Positions 6,509 to 14,197 of a stretch of 19,109 bases of DNA are shown piece after piece. This stretch comes from Candidatus Paceibacterota bacterium. Lineage in GTDB: Bacteria > Patescibacteriota > Minisyncoccia > Phycocordibacterales > CAINVO01. The stretch lies in the NCBI GenBank assembly GCA_028714275.1, contig JAQTMP010000009.1, forward strand, positions 1 through 19,109, read 5' to 3'. The notes beneath the pieces were generated by a model. The model saw nothing but the letters and a program-made list of their open reading frames with translations, had not been told where the DNA came from and did not search any database. How positions within the stretch are numbered: the stretch's first letter is position 1; each line of letters starts with the position of its first letter. Position numbers and translations under genes: made by a program.

Positions 6509-6690
6509 TGCTTTGCAAGAAAAGACACTTATTGACACTTTCTCACAAAACTTTTCTTTCAAAAAAATTGATTTTCCCTTGAGCTTATCTTCAGCCTCAA
6601 AAGATTATACTCTTCACTGAATACAGGTGCTGTCGAACACATTGTATTCACCCTTTATTGTGTGGATAGAGGTTAAAAGGTAAAATTGTC
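6509..6690 (+). promoter_or_regulatory. Leader region of the kinase/terpene-cyclase cassette
   Basis: The stretch between the tRNA foldback and the first small ORF. TATACT at 6606-6611 is a fair -10 box, but the nearest -35 candidate (TTGAGC, 6579-6584) is 21 bp away, so the promoter is uncertain. A TTGACA at 6532-6537 has no partner. TGAATACA (6618-6625) and TGTATTCA (6643-6650) form an inverted repeat just after the presumed start site and could be an operator or leader hairpin. AAAAGG at 6675-6680 is the ribosome binding site for the 6691 ORF. Confidence 0.35.
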
Positions 6691-6795
6691 ATGTCACATA
6701 TTATCAAACAGCTTTTAGTCGATCCCTCAATCAGATCGGCACCACAAAATGTGGTCCCCACTCGCTCTACTGATCAATTCACTCCCTGGAACTAA
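6691..6795 (+). CDS. 34-residue ORF with near-terminal Trp; candidate signal-peptide precursor
   Basis: ATG at 6691, TAA at 6793-6795, with AAAAGG 10 nt upstream. The N-terminal half (MSHIIKQLLVDPSIR) is amphipathic and leader-like. The C-terminal half is polar and ends in FTPWN, with the only Trp next to the last residue. ComX pheromone precursors in Bacillus are short peptides whose C-terminal part carries a Trp that ComQ prenylates. The ORF here sits directly before a sensor kinase and a gene with a prenyl-synthase-like domain, so a similar role is proposed. Against this: it is short, no homologue is recognised, and it shares the frame of the kinase, separated by one TAA and 24 bp, so it could instead be a leader peptide for coupled translation or the severed N-terminus of the kinase. 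Confidence 0.4.
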   Translation: MSHIIKQLLVDPSIRSAPQNVVPTRSTDQFTPWN

Positions 6796-6819
6796 GCTTA
6801 TAAGCTAGATATCCAAACC

Positions 6820-8352
6820 GTGGATTACTTTAGAAATGAGTACGGTATACCGCCTATGACAGAACAGCTCAGCACCACCAATCATCAGCCTCTGCGCGAA
6901 GCGGCTTATGAAAAAGTTTTGTTGCGGATGAAATGCTTCATGCGCGGTTTTTACCGTTTGTGTTTTGAATCTCGGTCTTTAGATGAGGACAAACGTCGTA
7001 AGGGATTCATCTTAAATGTGATCCTGTTCTCACTTTCAAGTTTCCTTGTAGTGCTCAGCCTTCTGGATCTGTTAACCTATGTAGAAGAAGGGCCCAGATT
7101 TATTGGCATTCCACCTCTCTTTTTTATTGGTTTTACTTGTCTATTTTGTTTTTTGTATTTGCTGGCTCGCAAAGGTTATCTCTTTGTGTCATACGTTTTT
7201 ATTGGACTTTACACCATAGCTATCACTTACGGAGCCTACACCTGGGGAGGAGATCTGCCTTCTGTCTTGCTCAACTACGCACTAGTTATCTTTATTACTA
7301 GCATTGTGATCAGCCCACGCGTCGGCCTTTGGCTTACTGCAGGCATTATATCCATGCTTTGTATTATTGGATACTATCAGAGCACCGATCTGATCCTCGT
7401 GGACGCTAGCTGGAAAAACGAAATCTTTGGGACTGATGATCAGTTGGAGTATGCGGCCACTCTCGCAGTCATTGCCATCCTATCTTGGCTTTCAAATAGA
7501 GAAATTGAGAGGTCGCTCAGACGTGCCAGGAAATCAGAAAAAGATTTGAAACAGGAAAGGGATCAGCTCGAGGTGACGGTCAAACAACGAACTGATGAAG
7601 TCCAAAGGCTCCAAAATGAAAAACTGGTGGAAATATATAAATTTGTCGAATTCGGGAGGCTCTCTGCCGGCCTTTTTCATGACTTGATGAGTCCCCTGAC
7701 AGCCCTGTCTCTCAGCGCTCAGCAAATATCAGAAAATCAATCGGATAATAAAATCGAAGATTTGTCTTTTCACATAGACAATGCCAGAAGGACAGGTAAA
7801 AAGATTGAGGATTATGTCAATGCCTGTCGTCAGCACATTCACACAAAAGAAACTACGTCGATGTTCGAGATTGCGACAGAAATAGAAAGAGCGCTCCTGA
7901 TGTTACGCTACAGTGCCCTTGAAGCTAAAGTCGAAATAATCTTTAAAAAGCCAGTGTGTGAAATGCTTTTTTGTGGAAACTCAATAAAATTTTACCAAAT
8001 AATGATAAACCTTATTTCGAATGCTATTGAGGGCTGCAAGATGAAGATTGGCGACGAGCCAAAAAATGTCTTTATAGAAACCTGTCTAAACAAATCGGCG
8101 AAAACTATTACCGTGTCAGTCAAAGACAATGGAACCGGTGTCCCCGAGGAATTATCCGAAAAAATATTTGAACCTTTTTTCTCTACCAAAAGTCTCTCTT
8201 CAAAATCCAGTGGTGGCTGTGGCCTAGGCCTAGCAACTACCAAGCATGTTATTGAAAAAGATTTTGGCGGTAACATCAAGGTGGCAACAATAGGCCCAAA
8301 CAACCCATTTGGAGCTATATTTATCTGCACCCTTCCCTTAAAAAATTATTAA
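6820..8352 (+). CDS. Membrane sensor histidine kinase (six TM, HisKA-HATPase)
   Basis: 510 residues. A cytosolic N-terminus of about 62 residues is followed by six likely TM helices (about 63-87, 95-117, 119-138, 146-164, 168-187, 208-225) with very short loops. Such a sensor reads a ligand in or near the membrane rather than with a large outer domain. A coiled-coil linker (226-275) leads to the H-box (LFHDLMSPLTAL, phospho-acceptor His287). The ATPase shows the N-box (NLISNAIEG, Asn401), G1 (DNGTG, 436-440), F-box (FEPFF) and G2 (GCGLGLA, 466-472). All boxes are intact, so it should be active. No response regulator is in the window. The GTG at 6820 has no Shine-Dalgarno; ATG at 6856 is an alternative. 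It ends 4 bp before the terpene-cyclase-like gene, so the two are surely co-transcribed. Confidence 0.93.
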   Translation: MDYFRNEYGIPPMTEQLSTTNHQPLREAAYEKVLLRMKCFMRGFYRLCFESRSLDEDKRRKGFILNVILFSLSSFLVVLSLLDLLTYVEEGPRFIGIPPLFFIGFTCLFCFLYLLARKGYLFVSYVFIGLYTIAITYGAYTWGGDLPSVLLNYALVIFITSIVISPRVGLWLTAGIISMLCIIGYYQSTDLILVDASWKNEIFGTDDQLEYAATLAVIAILSWLSNREIERSLRRARKSEKDLKQERDQLEVTVKQRTDEVQRLQNEKLVEIYKFVEFGRLSAGLFHDLMSPLTALSLSAQQISENQSDNKIEDLSFHIDNARRTGKKIEDYVNACRQHIHTKETTSMFEIATEIERALLMLRYSALEAKVEIIFKKPVCEMLFCGNSIKFYQIMINLISNAIEGCKMKIGDEPKNVFIETCLNKSAKTITVSVKDNGTGVPEELSEKIFEPFFSTKSLSSKSSGGCGLGLATTKHVIEKDFGGNIKVATIGPNNPFGAIFICTLPLKNY

Positions 8353-8356
8353 AGAG

Positions 8357-10090
8357 ATGAAAACAAAAGAACGTGTACACAATGCCATATCGGCAGGGCT
8401 TGTTCAGCTTGCCTCGCGCCAACGAGCTGACGGTGGTTTTGGACCAGTAGTTTTTTCCGCCGCTTTAATAGCAAATTGCCTCGGTGAATTTCCTGACGAT
8501 AGAGCAAAAAAGATATGTGATGGAACCTGCGTATTTTTACTTGATCAGAAAAGGGCAGAATCCTCATGGAATTACCAAGTGAAATCCGACAAGCAGCACC
8601 GTGCCTATCCTGAGCTGATTTCCTATCCAGACGATTTAGACGACACTTCTCGTGCTTTTTTGGCTTTGGCCAAAACTCAATCCATCAAGGAAGCCGACTG
8701 GGCCTGGTTTGTTCATCATCTCACTGATAATGAAACGGCTCCTGGTGGACCATACTGCACTTGGCTTAATGTAGATAAAGAAAAATGGTCGGATATCGAC
8801 CCTGTGGTCAATAGCGCCATAGCTGAGACCTTGGCTATCATTAATATCGATACTCCTGGCCTCACAAAATATTTGGAAGATATCTTGGAAAAATCACTGA
8901 CCGGTTCGGACCCATCATCCTCTTCATTTTCTTCAAACTACTATCATCTGCCATATTTTTTCTGGTGGAGTATGTCTAGATGGTACAGGGGTGAAAAGAA
9001 GGATTTGTTTGTCAAACAGCTTACAAAAATATTTATAAATGTCCATGACAAAACATGGCAAGCGCTTTTGGCGAGCAGCCTGATCCGTCTCGGCGGCATA
9101 GGAGCTGTAACGGAAAGATTTATATTAGATCTATGTAAGCAAATTGAGGAAAAACTGTACCAGCTCCAAAATACTGATTTGTACATTGAAAAGATAGACT
9201 CCTGTAACGAGACGACTTATGCTCACTCAGACGATGTTACCTTGGCCATCAAGCTTGAGGGTTTATTTTTATACGCAAGCAACACAGATCAAAGAGAAAA
9301 AATCCATCAAGAAATTGTGGGCCGCGTCAAAAGAAACAAAAGTTTTACTGAGGCTTTGGACCTCGTCCTTCTCCACGATGCCAATCACTCTATAACTCTT
9401 TTGCCCTACGATACTCTTTACCAGCTGATTGATCCAAATTTAATTAAAACTCACCACCTTGAGAGAGCCGGGGCCTTGGGTGCGGCCTCCCTTTTGGGCT
9501 GGATCGCTCACAGAATATATGATGATATTTTTGACGATGGACACAAAACCCAGCTGCTTCACGTTGCTAGGCTGGCTGAAAACTATGCTCGACAGGCATA
9601 CGGTGCGGCGTACTCCTCACTTTATGATTCATATGTATCGCGGATGATCACAGCGGAAATAAGCAATGGATTGTCTCTAAAATATCTAGCCGAAAAATCA
9701 ATCGGGCATAGTCTCAGCGTACGCTTAATGTGCGACTATTTGACCAATGAGCTTGGGGAAAAAACCACAGCCAGGCTGACAGAGCAGCTGGATTTATTTT
9801 TTTACCATTATTTAATAGCCAGGCAACTCTGCGATGATGCTCATGATCAAGAAGAAGACGCCCGTCGCGGTAAAATGACTTTGTTTGCAAAAATAACTGA
9901 TCCGGACCAAGCTGTAGCTCTGATAAAAAAACATCTTTATCTTGCTGACCAAGCTCTATCAGATCGGCGCCTTTATCATCTAAAAAAACTCCTGCAGCCC
10001 TTGATCTCCGGGATTGAAAGCGTAAAAATCGACAATGAAAAAAAGATTCCCTTCTTGTGTCACTACACCCAAGACTTCCCTTTCAGTTGA
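8357..10090 (+). CDS. Two-domain terpene cyclase / isoprenyl synthase-like protein
   Basis: 577 residues, no TM or signal peptide. N-terminal part (about 1-340): repeats resembling the prenyltransferase/squalene-cyclase barrel (QRADGGFG at 22-29, WNYQ at 71-74) and DLDDTSRAFLAL at 93-104. Its D93-x-D95-D96-T matches the DxDD(T) acid motif of class II diterpene cyclases. C-terminal part (about 365-577): GAASLLGWIAHR leads into DDIFD (389-393), the first Asp-rich motif of isoprenyl diphosphate synthases or class I terpene synthases. RQLCDDAHDQEED (489-501) followed by GKMT is like the second motif. Both active sites thus look intact, suggesting a bifunctional class II/class I terpene synthase or a prenyl synthase fused to a cyclase-like domain. 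The product is unknown. Its start lies 4 bp after the kinase stop, with AGAG as a weak binding site. Confidence 0.8.
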   Translation: MKTKERVHNAISAGLVQLASRQRADGGFGPVVFSAALIANCLGEFPDDRAKKICDGTCVFLLDQKRAESSWNYQVKSDKQHRAYPELISYPDDLDDTSRAFLALAKTQSIKEADWAWFVHHLTDNETAPGGPYCTWLNVDKEKWSDIDPVVNSAIAETLAIINIDTPGLTKYLEDILEKSLTGSDPSSSSFSSNYYHLPYFFWWSMSRWYRGEKKDLFVKQLTKIFINVHDKTWQALLASSLIRLGGIGAVTERFILDLCKQIEEKLYQLQNTDLYIEKIDSCNETTYAHSDDVTLAIKLEGLFLYASNTDQREKIHQEIVGRVKRNKSFTEALDLVLLHDANHSITLLPYDTLYQLIDPNLIKTHHLERAGALGAASLLGWIAHRIYDDIFDDGHKTQLLHVARLAENYARQAYGAAYSSLYDSYVSRMITAEISNGLSLKYLAEKSIGHSLSVRLMCDYLTNELGEKTTARLTEQLDLFFYHYLIARQLCDDAHDQEEDARRGKMTLFAKITDPDQAVALIKKHLYLADQALSDRRLYHLKKLLQPLISGIESVKIDNEKKIPFLCHYTQDFPFS

Positions 10091-10111
10091 TTTTTTTATA
10101 CAATAGCCCGT

Positions 10112-10570
10112 ATGCCTACATATATAAAGCAACTGCCTGCCTCTTATTGGCTCTACAAGGCCTGGATCGTCAGTATTTTAGCTATGCTTGGAAGCCTCTA
10201 TTTTAGTGAAATCCTTAAGTTTGCCCCTTGTGTGCTCTGTTGGTACCAGCGCATCGCCATCTATCCTTTAGTCGCCATCCTGGCCGTCGGTATCCTCAAA
10301 AAAGACCGTGGGGTTCATTTTTATGCCCTCCCTCTTGCTATTTTTGGCTTGATCGTCTCAATTTATCAAAACCTTTTATATTGGAACATTATTCCAGAAA
10401 ATCTAGCGCCCTGTGTGGCAGGCGTTTCCTGCACTACTCGCTATATTGAATATTTTGGTTTTATTACCATCCCCCTACTAGCGCTCGTGGCTCTAGTCAT
10501 CATTATCTTTTCGCTTTTTATGTTTCGTTACCGCACACAGATGGAAACATCCGTCGATTCTAAAATTTAA
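10112..10570 (+). CDS. dsbB: DsbB/BdbC-family disulfide bond formation protein
   Basis: 152 residues with four TM helices. It reoxidises its thiol oxidase partner by passing electrons to membrane quinone. The first redox pair is Cys40-Val-Leu-Cys43 in FAPCVLCWYQR, the diagnostic DsbB motif, with the quinone-site Arg47 after it. The second pair, Cys101 and Cys107 (PCVAGVSC), lies in the second outer loop, as in BdbC-type members. The gene is 21 bp after the terpene-cyclase-like gene and 36 bp before its functional partner DsbA, so it is probably part of the same transcript, though TATACAAT at 10097-10104 might support an internal start. The spacing of the second pair (five residues) fits BdbC. 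Confidence 0.95.
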   Translation: MPTYIKQLPASYWLYKAWIVSILAMLGSLYFSEILKFAPCVLCWYQRIAIYPLVAILAVGILKKDRGVHFYALPLAIFGLIVSIYQNLLYWNIIPENLAPCVAGVSCTTRYIEYFGFITIPLLALVALVIIIFSLFMFRYRTQMETSVDSKI

Positions 10571-10606
10571 TGGTTCAAGGATTAAAAAAACCTTAATATA
10601 TAAAAC

Positions 10607-11299
10607 ATGAAACAAGAAATAAAAGTGGTCATAGGCATCATTATCGGCACAATTATTATTATCATCGGGGGTTTGTGGATTGCTAGTAGCACCCAAAAAC
10701 CAACAGGCTTGGCCTCGGGAGCCAAAGCCGACTCAAAAATCCTGATCCGTGCTGGCTCTCCTCTCATTAGTGGCAGCTCAACTAGCTTGTCAGTCGGAGA
10801 TGAAGCTTCTTCAAGCGTCGTCACTCTCGTTGAATTTGCAGATTTTGAATGTCCAGCTTGTATGGTTTTTGCACCAACCCTGAGACAGGCTATTGCTCAT
10901 TACGGTTCAAAAGTCCAGCTCATTTTCCGCACTTTTCCTATCCATCCAAATGCGCCCGCAGACTCCCTCGCTGCTCTCGCCGCTGGCGATCAGGGAAAAT
11001 TCTGGGAAATGTATGATCTTCTTTATAAAAATCAAAACGAATGGACGGCCTACGGAGCAAATAAGACCGCCCTTTTTGCTAGCTATGCCACGTCCTTGGG
11101 TCTTGATATCAATAAATTTAATGCGGACCTAAAAAGCGCAGCCAACAAAGCTACGGTAGATCAGGACACCGCTGATGGAAACGCCCTCGGGGTTGACCGG
11201 ACCCCTTCACTTTTTATCGATGGAACCTTGGTCACTGGGGCCATAAGCTATGAAACACTGACTTCGCTCATTGACGCAGAGCTAGCAAAAAATAAATAA
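10607..11299 (+). CDS. DsbA/BdbD-family thiol-disulfide oxidoreductase, membrane-anchored
   Basis: 230 residues. One N-terminal membrane anchor (about 7-26, a run of Ile/Gly/Val) is followed by a Ser-rich linker and a thioredoxin-fold DsbA domain. The active site is Cys82-Pro-Ala-Cys85 in FADFECPACMVF; the helical insertion (QGKFWEMYDLLYKNQ) and the cis-Pro loop (VDRTPSLFIDG, Pro200) are present. It introduces disulfides into exported proteins and is reoxidised by the DsbB encoded directly upstream. The whole catalytic domain should face outward. Length and layout match BdbD/DsbA of Gram-positive-like and CPR bacteria. The ATG at 10607 has no strong Shine-Dalgarno but fits the TM anchor. Confidence 0.95.
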   Translation: MKQEIKVVIGIIIGTIIIIIGGLWIASSTQKPTGLASGAKADSKILIRAGSPLISGSSTSLSVGDEASSSVVTLVEFADFECPACMVFAPTLRQAIAHYGSKVQLIFRTFPIHPNAPADSLAALAAGDQGKFWEMYDLLYKNQNEWTAYGANKTALFASYATSLGLDINKFNADLKSAANKATVDQDTADGNALGVDRTPSLFIDGTLVTGAISYETLTSLIDAELAKNK

Positions 11300-11326
11300 A
11301 AAAATAGTATACTAAAGGTTACTATT

Positions 11327-11941
11327 ATGTTCCAGACCATACTACATTTTTTAAACCCTGAGTATATTATTGGTCTTTTTGGTGTCTTGGGGGTCTGGCT
11401 CGCAATTTTTATGGAGTCTGGGATTCTGCTAGGGATTGTCCTTCCTGGCGATTCTCTGCTCTTTACGGCTGGACTTTTAGCTTCTCAGGGATTGCTTCAA
11501 ATTTGGCCCTTAGTAATTGGAAGTATCGCAGCCGCCATCATCGGAGATTCTGTAGGATATAGCATTGGTAAAAAAGCGGGAAAAGTCCTATTTGAAAGAA
11601 AAGAAACTTTCTATTTTCGCAAAGAGTACGTAGATCGGGCTCATGTTTTTTTTGAAAAATATGGTGCACGAGCCGTCCTCTTGGCTCGCTTTGTCCCAAT
11701 TGTAAGAACGCTGATTCCCCCACTCGCGGGCATCAGCTCCATGCCCTACAAAACTTTTATCAGATGGAATGTCCTTGGAGGGATTATTTGGACGGCTGGA
11801 GTCTCTCTCATAGGCTACACCCTTGGATCTACCATCCCAGGCATTGATCATTACATCACTCCTATCATTCTAGTTATTATTCTTGTCTCATTTATTCCTG
11901 CCATCATTTCATTTTATCCCAAAAAAGAAAACCGCCGCTAG
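11327..11941 (+). CDS. DedA family membrane protein
   Basis: 204 residues, a VTT/DedA-domain protein; the family is linked to lipid (undecaprenyl-phosphate or phosphatidylethanolamine) flipping and membrane homeostasis. Diagnostic features: Glu30 in FMESG, the re-entrant loop VLPGDSLLF (Pro40-Gly41-Asp42), the GDSVGYSIGKKAG stretch and the conserved ARFVPIVRTLIPPLAG with two arginines (122 and 128). The C-terminal TM pair (about 146-170 and 175-195) ends in a short basic tail. It follows dsbA by 27 bp on the same strand. TATACT-like sequence lies just before the ATG, so it might have its own start site. A link with isoprenoid-carrier lipids would fit the nearby terpene enzyme and murJ, but this is inference. 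Confidence 0.93.
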   Translation: MFQTILHFLNPEYIIGLFGVLGVWLAIFMESGILLGIVLPGDSLLFTAGLLASQGLLQIWPLVIGSIAAAIIGDSVGYSIGKKAGKVLFERKETFYFRKEYVDRAHVFFEKYGARAVLLARFVPIVRTLIPPLAGISSMPYKTFIRWNVLGGIIWTAGVSLIGYTLGSTIPGIDHYITPIILVIILVSFIPAIISFYPKKENRR

Positions 11942-11951
11942 CAAGAATTCG

Positions 11952-11972
11952 TCCGTGCTCCGGGAATGTACT
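11952..11972 (+). repeat. Fragment of the foldback element
   Basis: TCCGTGCTCCGG (11952-11963) followed by GAATGTACT matches the right end of the element at 14198-14307 read on its minus strand (TCCGTGCTCCGG then AAAGTACTT). The rest of the element is absent. It lies in the 44-bp gap between the convergent DedA and murJ genes. A 12-base match alone could be chance, but the position next to a gene end fits the other copies. Confidence 0.35.
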
Positions 11973-11985
11973 GACTATTTATACT

Positions 11986-13680
11986 TTATGAAATATCCAC
12001 TTTCTCCGGTTCTGGCACAACAATCTTGTCTTTTTTAATGCGAGAGAAGCGAACTTGCAAAGACTGAATCAATTCTTCCAACTCTGGATTTCTGAGGAGC
12101 TTCAAGATGAATAGGCCCACTGCGATGCCAAAAACCCCGCCAGTAAGGCCCTGTGAGAAAACGCCCATGAGTGTGTCGTCGTTAAACCACGGAGCCGAAA
12201 TACCCAGTCCAATATAGGCTGCAAACCCCATAATTACAGCCCCGGCAAAACTGTGGAAAAATGTCACCGTCAAAGGTTTGGCTGACGAAGAAAAATCCTT
12301 GGCAAACATAAACCAAAAGACGATGGCGTTTATGATAGTCCCTATCGAAAAGCCAAGCGGCAGCATAAGCACAATAGACCCTGGAATATGCTCAATTTTA
12401 AATAAACTTTCAATAAAAAAGGCGAAAACCGGTACGTCCGTAAAAAGCTTCATAAAAACATACGGCAGTGTAATCGTCAAAACAGAGGATATGAGGTTGA
12501 CCATCAAGGGTTTGGTAGTTTTTCCGGCGGCGTAATAAGCTCGAATAAAAAGAATCTCTAGCCCTTGAGCCACCAAAGAAACCGTAAAGAGAGCCAGGCA
12601 GGCAGCCGTTAGACGGGTGTCGTTCCAACTGAAATGTCCCGAACCCAAAATGACACGTACAATCTGGGCTCTTAAAACCACGAACAGGGCTGTGACCGGC
12701 AAGGAGAGAAAGATGATCTGACGAGCAGCCACATTCATATGTTCCAGAAATTTTTCTCTCTCACCTCTACAAAAAAGAGCCGACAATGTTGGGAAGGCGG
12801 CAGAAGCATAACTCACTCCTATGATAGCCAGGGGTACCGACTGGAGATTGAGGGAAAAATTGAAAACAGCAATAGAACCACTACTCATGAGCGAGGCAAA
12901 AGAAGTGATAAAGATGGATTCTATACTGACAGCAGACAGAGTTATCGTGCGGGGAACGGACAACATCATGATTTTGAATAATTTCTTCCTATCAAATTTT
13001 AGCCTGAAGCGCGGAACAAAACCCTTTTGCCAAACAAAAGGAATTTGAATTAAAAAATGCGCGATTCCCCCGAGAACCACTCCGGCCACAACGCCCTTGA
13101 TCCCATAGTACGGGGACAAAAAAATAATGCCAAAAATGATCATGGCATTGTAAAAGACAGGACTGAGAGCGTAAATAAAAAATCGCTTGTACATTTGGGT
13201 GACAATGCCAAGCAGATTTGAAATACCTAGACAGATTGGCTGGATGAGTAAAATGCGAGACAAGCTAGCCACATCAGCCGCTTCTTTGAGGCTAGCCCCT
13301 GGTAAAAGAATGTTCGTCAATTTGGGAAGAAAAATATAGGCAATGACACTGACCACTATCATCATGATCATAAAGCTAGTAAAAAGAGCGTCAAAAAAAT
13401 CTTTGGTTTCCTCTTTTTTATCCTCTATCATCCCTGAAAAAAAAGGAATTAAAACTGAAATGGAAACCAAGGAAGCGATGGAAAGATAGATCAGATCCGG
13501 TACCCGGAAAGCTGCGTAGTATACATCCAAAGTCTGGCCAGCTCCGAAATTGTGAGCGAGCAAACGATCTCGAATCAAAGCCAAAAACTGAGAGGCCAAC
13601 GCAAAAAAACCGAGGAGAAAAGCGGCTTGATGCACGCCGCTTATTTCTTTATTTAAAGTTTTAAAAATGTTCCTGACCAT
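11986..13680 (-). CDS. murJ: MurJ lipid II flippase (MviN)
   Basis: 564 residues, a 14-TM MOP-superfamily transporter that moves lipid II across the membrane for peptidoglycan synthesis. The N-terminus is diagnostic: ALIRDRLLAHNFGAGQTLD then YYAAFRVPD, with the functional Arg in TM1-2. VLIPFFSG, then ILLIQPICLGISNLLGIVTQ, and LIRLGG-free but Ser/Arg-bearing SVPRTITLSAV follow in order. The later half has SLPVTALFVVLRAQIVRVIL and ARAYYAAG-like FIRAYYAAGKTTKP, both standard for the family. The C-terminal 40 residues are a charged cytosolic tail. It is convergent with the DedA gene and divergent from rnpB. The ATG at 13680 gives a usual length. Confidence 0.96.
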   Translation of the reverse strand: MVRNIFKTLNKEISGVHQAAFLLGFFALASQFLALIRDRLLAHNFGAGQTLDVYYAAFRVPDLIYLSIASLVSISVLIPFFSGMIEDKKEETKDFFDALFTSFMIMMIVVSVIAYIFLPKLTNILLPGASLKEAADVASLSRILLIQPICLGISNLLGIVTQMYKRFFIYALSPVFYNAMIIFGIIFLSPYYGIKGVVAGVVLGGIAHFLIQIPFVWQKGFVPRFRLKFDRKKLFKIMMLSVPRTITLSAVSIESIFITSFASLMSSGSIAVFNFSLNLQSVPLAIIGVSYASAAFPTLSALFCRGEREKFLEHMNVAARQIIFLSLPVTALFVVLRAQIVRVILGSGHFSWNDTRLTAACLALFTVSLVAQGLEILFIRAYYAAGKTTKPLMVNLISSVLTITLPYVFMKLFTDVPVFAFFIESLFKIEHIPGSIVLMLPLGFSIGTIINAIVFWFMFAKDFSSSAKPLTVTFFHSFAGAVIMGFAAYIGLGISAPWFNDDTLMGVFSQGLTGGVFGIAVGLFILKLLRNPELEELIQSLQVRFSRIKKDKIVVPEPEKVDIS

Positions 13681-13710
13681 GTTTTAGAAGAAGAGGATAT
13701 TGTACTCGTT

Positions 13711-13716
13711 AGTATA
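13711..13716 (-). promoter_or_regulatory. Candidate -10 box for murJ
   Basis: On the minus strand TATACT (complement of 13711-13716) lies about 30 bp before the murJ ATG. No good -35 box precedes it, so the call is weak. Confidence 0.3.
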
Positions 13717-13732
13717 GCAAAAAAGGCTGTTT

Positions 13733-13761
13733 TAGACATGTTTTGACCCTTGCTTTAATAT
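13733..13761 (+). promoter_or_regulatory. Promoter of rnpB
   Basis: TAGACA at 13733-13738 and TAATAT at 13756-13761 with a 17-bp spacer would start the RNA near 13768, just before the first paired element of RNase P RNA. Confidence 0.5.
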
Positions 13762-13769
13762 AAAAAATG

Positions 13770-14197
13770 TGGTTAGATTGGGTTGTTGCATATCAGACAG
13801 TCGCTCGTATTGCTGGATCATTTTTTGGTTTTAAGGAATATGAGAGGAAAGTCCGAACACTCCCCTTTTCACTTCGGTGAATTGGGAGACGAGTAGCGGG
13901 TAACTCCCGCACGGAGCAATCCGCGAGGTGCGAGCAGAGACGCCGGGATCGAAAGTGAACGGCACCCAAAAGTTTAAGAAAATTTATTTTCCTAAACTTT
14001 TGGGTGAGCCCTTCCGAAATGAAGGGGTGAAACGGCAAAATCCTTACCCGAGTGCAAGGCCGTGCTTGTGTGCGCCGCTTCGGTGGTGTGTGCAAGAGTG
14101 CCGCTTGATGTACCGAGCAATCGGCTACACAGATAAATGACTGTCGGCAAGACGCAAGTCTTGTTACAGAATTCGGCTTATAGGTATACAACAACAT
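13770..14197 (+). ncRNA. rnpB: RNase P RNA (catalytic subunit)
   Basis: RNase P RNA cuts 5' leaders from tRNA precursors. The near-universal 5' core GAGGAAAGTCC is at 13844-13854 and the matching 3' core ACAGAATTCGGCTTATA at 14166-14182; together they form the P4 region. GTTGTTG (13782-13788) pairs with CAACAAC (14189-14195) as P1, which sets the ends to within about 10 nt. A long 14-bp hairpin (13963-13976 with 13993-14006) is in the P12 position. The GCAATCCGCGAGG region and the GAGCAGAGACGCCGG segment belong to the specificity domain. The length of about 420 nt is slightly above the usual 350-400. It has its own promoter and is divergent from murJ. The foldback at 14198 starts directly at its 3' end. 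Confidence 0.95.

Noticed and set aside
5990..6562. Open frames on both strands across the tRNA cluster
   Set aside because: They read through or antisense to four well-formed tRNAs and their hairpin; the peptides (for example GRVEDLNLHG-like stretches) are typical false translations of tRNA sequence.
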